Origin: Ciona intestinalis
Taxonomy: Eukaryota; Chordata; Ascidiacea; Phlebobranchia; Cionidae
Direction: 5' to 3'
DNA: 64,000 bases
Assembly: GCF_000224145.3 (NCBI RefSeq)
Contig: NW_004190381.2
Coordinates: 169,078 to 233,077, forward strand
Both the position numbers and the translations under genes were made by a program. The notes beneath the pieces are model-generated. The model had not been told where the DNA came from and made no database searches. It saw nothing but the letters and a program-made list of their open reading frames with translations. This document shows positions 9,819 through 22,965 of this stretch, one piece after another; position 1 is the first letter of the stretch, and the number at the start of each line of letters is the position of its first letter.

Positions 9819-12800
9819 CTACCAGCGCTTCAATGATGATATCTTGGCTGCAAGTTTACGAAATGCTTTAACAACAACATTTGTGTAAATTAGTGGGTTA
9901 ACCGCGCTGTTAATTGGGAGAAGAAAGCCAGCGGTTACAGCGTACACAACTTTATCAATACGAATCCCAGAGAGGCTTACAAACGCCATCACACATATTG
10001 GCATCCAACAGCAAAAATCGGTGAAGACGAGCCGCATGATTCGGGCTTGAAGCTTTTTATTGGCGGCCGCTCTCTTCTCCGTCCCCATGGCTGTCCCTTT
10101 CCTATATATCACGATATAACTGACCATGATATAAATAAACAAGACGAAGTTCATGATGATAATGGAGGTCGAGTATTCCCAAGTCGCCTCCCCTTTATTT
10201 ACGAATAGACGAGGCATGCAGACGCTTGTCTCCCCGTAATAACCGATCTCTCCCTTCACTTCATAAAGCTCAAATGTTGCTCGCAATTTTTCAACAGCCG
10301 ACAACCAATTATTCGCAGTGTTGTTGCCCACACGGTCGACTAATTTAAAGATCAAATCTTTCGATACTTCATCCGTTTTGTAGAACCGGTTCCGATACCA
10401 TACAGAAAGAACGAAATATCCGGAAGGCAACTTTATCAATGGCGTGAAAGCAAGAACACAAGCCAACGCCCAACCTATATGTAGTTATAATTGCGAATGG
10501 TTGCAGTTCAACATTCCTCAATGCGAAAGGTCGCATGACGCTCACGAGTCGATGTGTTGTCATTATCGTCATCATAAACACTGATGCTTCGGTTGCAAGA
10601 ACCGCAGTCGCTCCCATCAAGCTACACAATGTCCCGCTTCTCCATTCCATGTCATGGTAGCAATATCTTCCAGAGAAAATGGCGCCCTGTATTGAAATAC
10701 TGAGAAGGTAAACGCCCATCAGTAAATCTGACATAGCGAGGTTTGTAATAAACCAGGCGTTTATTCGGGCTGTTGAACTTGGAGTTTTCGCTTTAACCTG
10801 ACGCTTGATAGTTGTCACTATAACGAGACAGTTGCCAAATATAGACACAACTCCCATGCCCCAAAATATAGCGCTGAGTATCGGGTTGGCGATCATTTCA
10901 AACTGAGAGGAAAATATTGTGGATTTCGTCGTGTTAACAGGACATTCGTCGCTTCCATCTGAACAGTCTTTGATCCCATCTTCAACCGTCGTTCTCGGTA
11001 CCGATATTGGGTCCTTGTTTAAACAATAAAACCTCGAACCGCGACATAGCGATTCTATTTCATCAGAACCATCGTCACAATCAACAACACCATCGCACAC
11101 ACGCGATGACGATATACTGATAGAAGCTCCTTCGATACAAAGATGGCGGTTCGTGCAGTTAGCTTCGTCGAAACCTTCGGTACAAAGCCCAATAAAGTTG
11201 TCGAACCTCGTATCCCCTCCCCGTTGTGCCCGGCGAAGTTTTTCGATCTGTGATTTATAATGAACTATAGCGGACACCACGCCGTCACATACTCTGTACT
11301 TATAATTCCCGAAGAAACATTTCTTTACGTGTTTGCATGAACCAAGCTCACTCTCGCAACCGCATTCGTCATCCCCGTACGGGCAGTCCAAGTAGCCGTC
11401 ACATTTCGTTCCGCTCATCGCATTAAACTTATGACATTTATATTCCTCTACTTCTTCATAAATTCTCATTTTCACGAAACGACGACTAGCTTCGATGCTT
11501 AGTGAAAAGTTGCTGTTTTTTTCAAAGATTACTTGGGGATTTACGCAGCCGCTGTTATTGGTAAAAACCTGACCTTCCGTGCAGTTTCTTTTACTGGCCA
11601 TGACGCTGCTGCAAGCCTGCTGGTCGCCACACAAACATTCGTCCGATAAATCAAAGCAGTCGAAAATCCCGTCGCAAATTTGCTTTGGCGAGATTAGCAG
11701 CTGGCCGTCTAAACATCTGAAACATTTCATCTTTCCATCTACGAAACAAAGATCCGACTTATCTGCGCAGTTGACATCGGAGTCTTCTAGGTTTGACTGC
11801 GGGATATAGATAGCCCCTCCCCCGCAGGCGTACGAGGATCTTGCCGTGCACTTAAAGCCGTACTTGTAACTTTTCTTAGGCACAATGTATTTACCAAACA
11901 CACACTGGTTTGCGAAGGGACTGCATAAATAGGAACCCATGTAAAGCCTGTTGTTGAAGGCGCATGAAATCAAGGACTCTGTCTTATTAATAATCGAATG
12001 GCAAACCTCCCGACCGTGTGAAAGACTCATGTCCTTGATACACCGCCATTTCTCTACCGTCTTGTTGCTGCTTTGATGAGTTTGAATCGGCCAACATTTC
12101 CCAATATCTCTACTACTCCTATACATCAAGATCCTGTGCGTCATAATTTCATCCTCGCATTGAAAATACTTCAACTGGCAGTGAACATGCATTCGTTGGA
12201 AGCCAATCTCGCACGGGTTGTCGCTTCCATCGCTACACTTCGACACTCCGCTGATTAAACCGATCTTATCGATGCAAATTGTATCATTGCGACATCCGCT
12301 CTTACCAAACACGCAGCCACATCTAACTTGAGTAGTTGCGCAAGAACAACCGACTTCGTCACTTCCGTATGGACATTGCTTGACACCATCGCATAGTTGG
12401 TGGTGTGGCACGCATGTGGTGTTTCCAACATCGCAACCCCTACCCTCCCCCCTACACCCGCACTCATAAGCCCAACTTGGACAGGTGCAGTTTTTTTCAT
12501 CGAATGACGTCACCCCACATTGGGCGGGAACCTGTTTGCGTCTTGTTCCTGTTTGAAAAAAATGATTATTATTGGGGGGGTGTTACATGTGTACATATAT
12601 ATACCAGATTGTGAGAAGATGGGACACTTTTCATTCTATTTTCTCGTCCCATTTGGTAGTAAACAAAAAACATTCAAAGAATTATAAAAACGTATTCTCA
12701 CGACTTCCATAGACCACTGTTAATTGTTTAAAACACGATCAGGATATTTGGATTGATGTGATAAAAGTGTCCCATCTCCCCCCACCCTACTATATAAATA

Positions 12801-13217
12801 TGTTCATATATTCGACGTTGCGGGGCTACAGTATGACCGGTATGAGCCAACGCTGTAGCGTTGTGGTTAGATCGCCAGCCTCTGCAAAAGGATATTCGGG
12901 GTTCAAGGCTGGTCGCCATTTTGTCTTATGTAGTGTCTTTGGGCAATTGCTCCAACCTTGTGGTCACTTATGGGTTGTCCAAATTATTAGCCATACAGAA
13001 AAATAATCACCAACAAAGTTACATACGTGAGCGTATTCAACACCAAATATTTCCACCCAGTGACCACTTATATGGGTTTCTAACTTGTCGGCAAAATATA
13101 AAACAACCAAGCACCGAACTACATAAACTTACTTGTAAGAAACGAGAAATCCTCTCTTTCCAATTCACTTGCGTTTGATTCCACCAAGAACAACAACAGC
13201 ATCCATAGAAACCTCAT
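9819..13217 (-). CDS. LDLa-rich rhodopsin-class GPCR (about 937 aa, one frameshift)
   Basis: Exon 1 (13217-13133) encodes a signal peptide (MRFLWMLLLFLVESNA). Exon 2 (12548-9819) holds the rest, and the phase joins through an AAACAG acceptor to give FLT-RTRRKQVPAQCGVTSF. The ectodomain of about 560 residues has roughly seven LDL-receptor class A modules, with calcium-cage endings such as CDGVKQCPYGSDEVGC and CDGVVDCDDGSDE. Seven membrane segments follow: TM1 has FGNCLVIVTT, TM2 NLAMSDLL, and TM7 NSAVNPLIY (the NPxxY motif). The TM3 end reads TTHRLVSVMRP in place of DRY. The C-tail is short. The architecture resembles the LDLa-GPCR group (relaxin-receptor and Lymnaea GRL101 relatives), though no leucine-rich repeats are seen here. 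One extra base near 10474-10482 breaks TM4; removing it restores TTIGWALACVLAF. Ligand unknown. Confidence 0.85.
12605..12792. repeat. MITE copy 7, in the GPCR intron
   Basis: Full-length with an eroded left end. It sits in the single intron between the signal-peptide exon and the main GPCR exon. Confidence 0.8.
12836..13020 (+). repeat. tRNA-derived SINE in the GPCR intron
   Basis: Box A (GTGGTTAGATCGCC), box B (GGGTTCAAGGCTGG), then the family body (TTGGGCAATTGCTCCAACC, GGGTTGTCCAAATTATTAGC). Truncated before the usual tail. Confidence 0.75.
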
Positions 13218-13382
13218 ATTCAAGTTGTTTATGCGGACACTTCTATATATCTTAACACTGGGAATGCGGGCTATATATATCTATAGAGCCTATGGTACAC
13301 GAATGAATGAATGGATGTGAAAATAAAAACGGCAGTCGTTTTGTTTTATACACATTGTGTACACCTTACGAGTTACCACATA

Positions 13383-13576
13383 TAGTAGGGTGGGGGAAGT
13401 TGGGACACATTTTAACTCGATTTTTTTCGTCCAATGTGGTAGTAAACAAGGAACTTTCAAAAAATTATAAAACTTTATGCTTAAGACTCCCATAGACCGT
13501 TGTTAACTGTTTAAAACACGATCAGGATATTTGAATATTATGCGCCGAAGGTGTCCCATCTTCCCCCATCCTACTA
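13383..13576. repeat. MITE copy 8, upstream of the GPCR start
   Basis: Full-length; both termini intact. Confidence 0.85.
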
Positions 13577-14370
13577 TATAACTTTATGGGTTTTTTTGCC
13601 TTTACAGTGGTGGTTTATTTTTCTATAGCTTTCAACTGATACCTAATTCAATGAAGTAAAATACGCGTTGGGGGGAAAAACGACTACTCTTTATTTATCA
13701 CAAGCTATTATAAATTTACTCTGCCTTAATTAAAATCCATTTAACAAACAAAAAGTACGTTCGGTACATTGGCTTTATTTAACATAAATATAACTTTTTT
13801 ATCCTTTCTGTCACGATAAAAGTACACCACTATTTAAATCAACAACAGAAAGAAATGAATCAGAAACAAAACGACAATCGTTCTACCAACGAGGTTTAGT
13901 ATGATACGCCTTTCTTGCCACTGTGGCTACGCAAATGTGAGTTCGTTTCCAACTAAACAAAGATGAAGTCTGTTGAACTTATTCAACGTCGGTTACAATC
14001 GGGGAAACACAAGTCTAATTTTAGACTTTTCGTGATACATCATTCACCAAGCATAAAGCTAAACCAGTTTACGGTTTAATCTTTTCAAAGTCTGTTTACT
14101 TCTGGCTAAGAACCGATAATAGTTTGCTTTCATGTTGCTCATTCAAGGGAAAGAGTGGCGTATTAAACACGAACAGCTTGTTGCTGTTAATTAATTGATG
14201 GTGTCGTTCATTTATCGTTTATTTTCGCCAAAACTAGTTTTAAATGTTGCTTTGAAACAAGTTTTAATAATATCCCTTTAGTTTTAATTCCTTTTATCCA
14301 AACTTGCGTAGTTGCTGGGCTTGAAGTCCTTGTGTATATTTTATACTCAACGCTGAGTCAACACATTTCG

Positions 14371-14551
14371 GTTGGGGTAAGATGGAATACCGTTAGCAGT
14401 TAATTCTTGTATATTAATATTGTTTTTGACTTTTAACAGCGCCTTTTAGTCGTAAGGATACGGTTAACAATTCAAAATATATTCTTTGTTTACTACTAAA
14501 TGGGACAATTAACTAGAATGGAAGCATGTCCCATCTTACCCCACCCTACTA
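14371..14551. repeat. MITE copy 9 (GGGGTAAGATGG subfamily)
   Basis: A variant with TTGGGGTAAGATGGAATACC termini and a TTTTTGACTTTTAACAGC-type interior. The same subfamily occurs at 17141, 24388, 34643 and 37693. Confidence 0.75.
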
Positions 14552-14625
14552 AACCTTAATCGTGCCCGAGAATAACATTTTTATTAATTTATTTCTGTAT
14601 GGGTGAGTTTCTTAAAATAATAATA

Positions 14626-14820
14626 TAGTAGGGTGGGGGAAGATGGGACACCTTCAACACATAATAACCAAATAGCCGGATCGTGTTTTAAACAATTAAC
14701 AACGGTCTATGGAAGTCGTGAAGATACAGTTTTATAATTCATTAAATGTTCTTTGTTTACTACCGAATAGAAAGAGAAAACTAAACGAAAAGGTGTCCCA
14801 TCTTCCCCCATCCTACTATA
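14626..14820. repeat. MITE copy 10
   Basis: Full-length, both termini nearly perfect. Confidence 0.88.
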
Positions 14821-17140
14821 CATAATAATCCACACCCGTATACGCTTTATAGACATCATAATATTGTTTGTAACTTAACCGTAGTAGGTTGCATTGAGCC
14901 ACCATAGTTACTGCTTCCCTCACAATTTACATAGCGCCCGTCTTGCGATCAACATATAGCGACGTGTTTGTCGCTTTAGTTCCAACTTACTCAGTTTGCT
15001 CGTGTTGCGGTTGTTCTGTATAGTTAAGTTAGTGCACCGTTAAGCCCTAAACCGTACAGTGTACTGGTTAGTTTAGTTTGTCTTTAGTTTCTTTAATTTG
15101 TTGTGGTGGGGAGTGTAACAATAAACTTTATTCAAGCATTTATTTCTTTCTTATAATACGATAGCAAAGAACAAATCAATCAAATAAAAATATAAAATAA
15201 TTAACAGCAAAACGACAGTCGTTAAACACGCAACGGGGTATATAGGAAATCATTGATGAAACATGCCTAAATAGTATAGTGTTCCACTGTCTAGTTTTGA
15301 TAACATTTAAAAACTAGACTGGACTCTTGGTTAGCTCGGTATATTGTTAGTCGAGTTAATAACATGATTATGACGTGATACATAGATATCAAATACTTGG
15401 TGGTACATGATAGCATGAATATAAACAATGAGTATAAACTCTACAAATAAAAACGCGATTGCTGAGCCCAACACACGGTAACAGTGTGTTGAAGTTAAAT
15501 ATTTGTAATAAATAAAAGTTATATAAAAAATCTCCGCACAGTAAACTTTATTGCCTCGTCAGTCAGTTTGTTTTATTGGAACTTTCCCAAAATGTCAATG
15601 GAAACAAGCGTAGCCTACAATTCGGGAGCAAAGTCCGTTTTACGAAATTTGAATATAAGTAGGGTGAGGCAAGAAAACAAACATTCATAAAGTTACATAC
15701 ATGGTAACTTGTAAGCGGACACGAGGTGTATGTTAACAGAAGAACACTCGTGTTATATATCGACCGTCGTTGCTTGCCACGCCCAAGGTTTAAAGGCTAT
15801 GCTCGATTTATTTAAACAGGTATTTTCGTTTGCATAGTAGCATCACATCGGAATAATCGATACATCCCTATATTTACAACCTTGCTTTAAATATTAAAAC
15901 ACGACAGGCTTTTTGCCGAGCAGAATATTATTTGTATTTTTCCATTGCCGAGGATCTCGTCACATTGCATCATCATCTTTATAAAGTTGACTTAATATTT
16001 TACAGCTTCAGGTGACTCTCGTTTTTGATTATCGTTCTTGGTGACGTTGCCTATAAAGGGGCAATGAAACTGTTGTAAATCAGTGACGAATAAACATTAG
16101 GTGTTCAATAATGAAGTGTATAAGGAAGTATAATGTTGTATAAAAAACGGCACGGCGTTACTTTTATAAGGCGCAGGCGTATAAAATAATATTGTAAAAG
16201 TAGTTAACTCTGTTGCAAGATTTTGCAAAAAAAGTTAAAGGTTGTAGAACTAATGCGTGGTAGGTGGTCTAACGGTTGCGATGAGAGCGTTCAGAGGCAG
16301 TGATGATATTGGTGTATGAAGAGGCTCTATAAGTTATAAATGAGACGATTAAATATTTCGTAAAGCTATGATGTAACGAACTAGGAAGCTTGAGGTTGTT
16401 GACATACATAATATAATAGGTTGGGTAAAAATTTCGTATATTGTTTGTGGCAGTCGTTCACTCACCATACCTCGTCTCGATTCGATAGCATTCGGGCGCT
16501 TTTATTCCTGCAGCACGGGCCAAGTAATTAACGCTTTTGTTGTGTCGTGTTGTACGCACAGCCACCAGTTAGTTTAGGTGGTACTGCAGTATAGTTAGTT
16601 GTATAGCGTTTACTTTGGGTTTATTATGATGTATTATATCGTTATTATATGTTTGTAGATATCCATCGTTTTAATTAGTTAAACCTAAACATAATAAGCC
16701 AGTTCATCACATTAAAACACCATTATAGGTCCAATATGGGATATTTTTTGCTAAGGGTATCCATCTTACCCGACAGTACCATACGTTCGATTCCTTATAA
16801 ACTTAACGTTCACCAAATTTATATGTAATTTTATCCATACAAACAATATGTAGACAAATATATGCGGACATATATGGGAATAACACTGAAACACACTGTT
16901 TATAAATCATTAAATAATCAATATGTTTGCAATTGTCTGTATAGATTAATAAATAACCTAACACTACATTTAAAATGTTTACATAAATCGTGGAATCGTT
17001 TCTGTAATTTTCCGTTTTAGCGTCTCGTGTTAGGATACCTTACACATCAGTAAATAGTTTGAAACACTTTTAAAATGGCGGCATCGCTGTACCGTGGCGC
17101 CTTATATGGCGGCCTGTCGCAATAATGCAGTTGGGCATTT

Positions 17141-17335
17141 AGTAGTGTGGGGTAAGATAGATACCGTTAGCCAATAATATCCTATGTTTCCTAAACGTGT
17201 TTTTAAAAATTAACAACGCTCTTTTAGAGTCCTGGGGATACGGTTATATATTCTGTAAATATTCTTTGTTCACTACCAAATGGACGATAAATAAGAATGA
17301 AAAAAACGGGCAATCTTACCCAAACATATTATATT
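17141..17335. repeat. MITE copy 11 (GGGGTAAGAT subfamily)
   Basis: Diverged copy of the subfamily described at 14371. Confidence 0.65.
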
Positions 17336-17654
17336 ATGTATACGCATTAGTTAAAATATTATGTAATGTATACGCATTATAGTTAGTGCATATACTTCTA
17401 GCATGCCAACAATCTCGAATGTTGCAATGGTCTCTTTACCTTGTACAACCAAACCGGAAAACTTTGGGGAAATTTTCAGGTGCGCGTCCCTAAGCAACAA
17501 AGAAAAGCGTTTTGTCTTTATCAGTTAATTCACATCGTTGTATCATTCATTTGTCACCTAAAAGGGAAAGAGGATAGACATTAAAAGTTTCAACTTAGAT
17601 CACAGTTTGCAGACTTTTGTTTACAGTTTGTTGAGCTCTGTGTTGTTAATATAT

Positions 17655-17845
17655 TGTAGGGTGGGGAAAGATGGGACACCTTTTCATTCTATTTTCTCGT
17701 CCCATTTAGCAGTAAACAAAGAACATTTAAAGAATTATACAACTGTATCTTTACGACTTCCATAGACCGTTGTTAATTGTTTAAAACAAGATCAGGATAA
17801 TTGGATATTATGTGCTAAAGGTGTCCCGTCTCCCCCACCTAACAT
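17655..17845. repeat. MITE copy 12
   Basis: Full-length (TAGGGTGGGGAAAGATGGGA left; CCCGTCTCCCCCACC right). Confidence 0.85.
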
Positions 17846-18142
17846 AGGCTCAAAGCAAACATACGAAATAAATGTAATCCGTTTTATTTGAAGTGACATT
17901 GACTTAATGTGATTATTATTTACTTAAAGTTACGTTGACACTGTGTGTTTATATAGAACAAGGCGTTTTCGTAGCCCATAAAATCGTATTTACAAAGCAT
18001 GTGTTTAATAATTAACTACGGTCCACGCTCTTTAAAGGGTCGTGAGGATACGCCCTCGAAAACACATAAGCATAAATTTGTATTTGTTTCTTCGAATGCA
18101 TCTGGCTAGTTAAACTAACGAGGAGGTGAAAAGGATAACATA

Positions 18143-18317
18143 TAGTAGGGTGGGGAAGATGGGACAGCTTTTCATTAAGTTTCTTTTCCTATTCGGTAGT
18201 TAACAAAGAACACTCAAAGAATTAGAAAACCGTATCCTTGCCACTCCCATTGAGCGTTGTTAATTGGTTAAACAAGATTATGTGCTAAACGTGTCCCATC
18301 TTCCCCCACCCTACTAT
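18143..18317. repeat. MITE copy 13
   Basis: Full-length ends with a small internal deletion near the right side (175 bp). Confidence 0.85.
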
Positions 18318-18354
18318 ATATTTATATAGTTGAACTGTATATTTGGCATTATGA

Positions 18355-19150
18355 TGATTTAAAATAAGGAAGAAATTAAAACGGAGGCAGAATGTGATTG
18401 AAATCTTTAGGAACTAATCGCGTCAGACGTTGTTTCACCATTGATGTATGGACTGCTGTACCATTTCCATTACGTAATAACGCCTATATTGGCATGCCCG
18501 CTGTTATAGAAATTCTCGCTCGTTGCTTTAATAGTTATAGAAAATGTTCAAGTAATTAAGAAAAGCCGTTTAGCATAAGTTACGTTCACTCATAAACGGA
18601 TGGCGAAATATGACGTAATTCGTTGCCCTTAGTTACCAACTGGCACCGCTGTCGCAGAAAACTGGTTCCCACAGTCTGCTTCGGTACCAGGTTTAAAGAT
18701 TTCGGATAAAAATGTACTGTGTCTACGCATGCGCAGTAGCCAATGGGAACCAGATTTCCGCGACACAGCTATTTGTTCATTTGATTTTAAAATTGTTAAA
18801 CAGCGACCACAGGGCTGGAGATCTTAAACACATTTTCACGCCTTTTGTCAACGCGCATATTTGTTTACAGTGTTTTCAAAGTTTCGCTGTATGGGCCCTT
18901 TGTTAATGAAAGGAAAATATTAATCACTTTAGTTTAATGGAGCAACTTTTAAACGATGTTAAATAAGGTAGTTGAGTGTGAAACAATAAAAATTAGTTTG
19001 TTGAACATAAACTGTATACTTGACTAAAAATACCAAAGAAATTAAAATAGGAGCGAAATGTGATTTAAATCTTAAAATAGGAACCAGCTGTTGTTTCACC
19101 ATCGATGTATCGACTGTCGTATTATTTCCGTTGGAGGCCTATACGTTACG
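18355..19150. repeat. Tandem duplication, diverged
   Basis: The segment starting near 18358 (AGGAAGAAATTAAAACGGAG ... TTGTTTCACCATTGATGTAT) recurs near 19022 (CAAAGAAATTAAAATAGGAG ... TTGTTTCACCATCGATGTAT), with numerous substitutions. No shared ORF. Confidence 0.65.
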
Positions 19151-20525
19151 TCATTACGTTTGCTATAATGGAAAAGTGTGGATAGCGTGAAAGATGACGT
19201 AAATTCGTTGCCCTTTGTTACAAATAAGTGTCGGAGTTTACCCTGTGATCGTAAAGTTGCCACGATCAAAGGGACTCCTGGTTACCCAACAGCTAAAAAC
19301 AAGGGCGAAACACATAATTTTAAACCACGTTTGTAGAACAAGGTATAGCTGAGGGTGGTTTGTGTCAGAAGTAAACGATACAAAGAAACCGCATTTTGGT
19401 TTTCGAGCAGCAACCTTGGTTGATCCCCATATACTTCCCCAGACTATAGCTTAGTCATTGGGTGATATGGCTATCATTTGATACCCATTAGACATTGACT
19501 GGGCAACTCTGGGCAGCATTTCAGGTCGCTTGGCATGCATCAGCCTTACTAGGACGTTACGCGTATATAATGGAATATATGCTAGCCAAGCCCAATATAG
19601 GTGTTATCGTCATTTTTATGGTATGTGTCTGGCAGAATGGCACCTTGTGGCTCGATCGGGTATACAATGTTTAGGAAACAACCAATTTAAAATAATATTA
19701 TATAAAGGTATCATGAGACAGATAGTGAGATGTCAATATATGCCACACTTGTTTAAATGCCTTTAATAAACAGATGATGAAACAGACTATAAAAAAGAGG
19801 AAGTAAAAATATTACAGCATTGCGCCATTAGCAGACGGTCGGGTGTGTATAAAGGACAGGTTGCCCGGGTTCAGCATTTCCTGTGTTTTCTTGTATTTGG
19901 CAATTCTTGGGTATATTTAATCTGTTCCGTTAATTTTAATTACGCCAAAGGTCATAAATAGGTTTAGCGTAACAGGTTTGATAAGTAATGTATTAGTAAA
20001 GTAGAACATGCAGAATTTTGATTAAACTAAATTTAAGTTCCTTTTCTTTTGTTTACATTTAATTTGCATTTATCACTATGAGTTTATTATTTTATTTGTT
20101 GGGTTAGCAGCCAAGGTTTTAAAAAGACTCGAGGCTTTTGTATGACACTTTTTATGAGGGTTTTGTATAACACTTTTTTTAGGCTATGACACTATTTATA
20201 AAGTTGTTTTTTCCATGTTTAACCGATTTTATTTTTGCTGCTAATCACCTTTTCTTCGTTGTTTTTAGATTTGTTTAAACTTCGTTATTCTATTGAATAG
20301 ATAAATACAAGTATATGATGTTGGTTCTGTTACGGTGGGCGCGTGGTGTTGAACTATACTAGATAAATATCCTATAGTTAAACAAAGGCGCAATACTTAC
20401 TTTTAAACGATGTTAAATAAGGTAGCCGAGGGTAATATGTGTCAAAGCATTTTAAAGACTTTTTATACTGTAGTGAAATTAACAACTCGTCACGGATTGA
20501 ATGTTTAAAAGGAATTTTCGTAATA

Positions 20526-20714
20526 TAGAAGGGTGGTGAAAGATGGGACACCTTCAGCACATAATATTCGAATATCCTGTTCGTGTTTTAAACAACCAAC
20601 AACGGTCTATGGGACTCGTGGGGATACGGCTTTACAATTCTTTGAATATTCTTTGTTTACTATTAAATGGGATGCAAAAAAGATTGAAAAGGTGTCCCAT
20701 TTGCTCCAACCCTA
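20526..20714. repeat. MITE copy 14
   Basis: Full-length, diverged termini (AGAAGGGTGGTGAAAGATGG). Confidence 0.8.
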
Positions 20715-21177
20715 ATTGTTCATAAACAAACAATGACATCTAGCAGTTAATTTTCCATAGCAACGTTTATTTGTCCAGTGCGGTGCGTTTTTGGGGAGTT
20801 TCCGTGGTTGGCCACCCCGCATATGATGGACTCCCTATGTAAAATCGCATGTCGTTGTCGTTGGTTGGCTTTTTAGTCGCTGGGATTTGTTACAGCTTAG
20901 TTATTAAACAGCCAGCCCTGTTATAAATACCATACCATGTCATTTAGATCCCTCTTATAGCTTAGTAACAGCGTATGATATATATGCAAGACATTAGGTA
21001 GTATAGCTATACAAACCAACTTTAGCCAGCATTCCAGGTCTCCTGCTGGCATGCATCATTGTAAGACGTTAGGCATACATAGGAATATTTGTTAGGCGAG
21101 TCATAAATGGCTGTTATTGCTATTTTTATGGAAGTGATCTATTGAACTTTCGGTGTATGCCTGGCAGAATATATATA

Positions 21178-21371
21178 TGGTAGGATGGGGGAAGACGGGA
21201 CACCTTTAGGACATAATATCCAAACATTTTGATCGTGTTTTAAAAAATTAACAACGGTCTATGGAATTCGTGGGGATAAGGTTTTATAAATATTTGAATA
21301 TCCTATGCTTTCTACCAAATTGGACGAGAAAACAGACTCAAAAGATGTCCCATCTTCCCCCACCCTACTAT
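21178..21371. repeat. MITE copy 15, inside the duplicated block
   Basis: Full-length. An empty-site counterpart exists near 19637. Confidence 0.85.
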
Positions 21372-22313
21372 ACCTTTGTAATATATATGGTCCAACTAAA
21401 CAGTTTTTTAGGAATCAGTCAATTTAAAACACGCACTCAGGATAAGGCTTGTTAAGTAGAAGATAAGACAGCACGGCCCTTTAAATGATAAAACGGAGAA
21501 AATGATGAACCTTTATAGAATATAATGCGCCATGTTGCTCAGCAGGTCGCGCGGATATAAATGACGACTTTTACAGGGTCAGCGTTTACTCTGTTTAGTT
21601 TTATACCACTTGCGTTCTTGGGTATATTTAATCTGTTCGGTTAATCTTAATTAATAATTACAAAGGTCAGAAATAGGTTTAGCGTAATAACAGGTTTGAT
21701 GAGTAATGTATTAGTAAAGTAGAACACGCATAATTTTGATTAAACTAAATTTAAGTTCATTTTTCTTTTGTTTACATTTTATTTGCATTTATCACTGTGA
21801 GTTTATTATTTTATGTGTTGGGTTAGCAGCCAAAGTTTTAAAAAGACTCGAGGCTTTTGTATGACACTTTTTATAAAGTTGTTTTTTTTTCCATGTTTTG
21901 CCGATTTTATTTTTGCTGCTATAATCACCTTTTCTTCGTTGTTTTTAGATTTATTTAATCTTTGTTATTCTATTGAAGAGATAAATAAAAGTAGGCCTAT
22001 ATGATGTTGTAATTTGTAAATAAATAGATTCGATATACTCAACAATCATTAATTGCAAACTATGTTTTCTCTACACAGATTGTTGTAAAATGCTGGTAAA
22101 CTTGAAAAATACAAAGCGGTTTTTTCAAGGTCTACTCTTTCCCGACCACTCTGAAATCAAGGCTCTTTATTACGTACCACAACAAACCGAAGATATATAA
22201 CGATCCCTATACGTTATATATTGTGGGACTTATATCAGGTAACTAAACGGAATGTAGGTGATTGTAATTCAGAATTTTGGGTCAAACGTAATCTGTTGCA
22301 ACCTTGTATTTAC

Positions 22314-22506
22314 AGTAGAGAGGGAGAAGATGGGACACCTTTTTGCTCTATTTTATCGTCTCATTTGGTAGTAAATAAAGAACATTCAATGAATTATTAA
22401 ACCATATCTTCCTGAATCCCATAGAACGTTCTTAATTGTTTAAAACACGATCAGAAGATTTTAATATTATGTGCTAAAGGTGTCCCGTATTGCCCCGCCC
22501 TACTAT
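22314..22506. repeat. MITE copy 16
   Basis: Full-length, left end diverged (GTAGAGAGGGAGAAGATGGG). Confidence 0.8.
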
Positions 22507-22689
22507 ACGTAATGATTCATGGATCATATTTTCAGAGTTCCTCCATTTTCATCAGGCGATTTTCTGCATCAGAGAAATCACTATTTCTGCTATTTCGTCA
22601 TAAGTCCAGGAAAATACCCTCACGCGTCATCAGTTTTTAAAATTAACATGGCGGCGGCGTTTATGTAAGTTTGTGCGATATGAAATGTT

Positions 22690-22965
22690 TTATTTTAATC
22701 GATGTAACTTATCTATCCTTGCATGGCGGGGCAACGACAGTCGTTATAACACGGGTGTTCTGTTTCATACACCTCGTGCCAGCTTACAAGTTACCACGTA
22801 TGTAACTTATTTATCCTCGCATAGCGGGGGAACGACAGTCGTTATAACAGGAGTGTTTTGTTTCATACACCTCGTGCCCACTTACAAGTTACACGTATGT
22901 AACTTTGTGGATGATTATTTTAATATTTTTTCTTTTTTTTACATGGACACATACGCCCACAGCAG
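22690..22965 (-). repeat. SINE tail units, two in tandem
   Basis: Reverse-oriented SINE tail (GCGGGGCAACGACAGTCGTT ... TTACCACGTATGTAACTT) present twice head to tail. Confidence 0.75.

Larger units (their letters stand above)
19490..22010. repeat. Two-copy tandem duplication (19490-20325 and 21000-22010)
   Basis: Both copies share GGCATGCATCA, a later block GTATATTTAATCTGTTC, GTTGGGTTAGCAGCCAA and TTTTCTTCGTTGTTTTTAGA, in the same order and orientation. Copy 2 carries a MITE at 21178 immediately after GGCAGAAT, where copy 1 (19637) is uninterrupted, so the MITE landed after the duplication. No coding potential. Confidence 0.75.
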
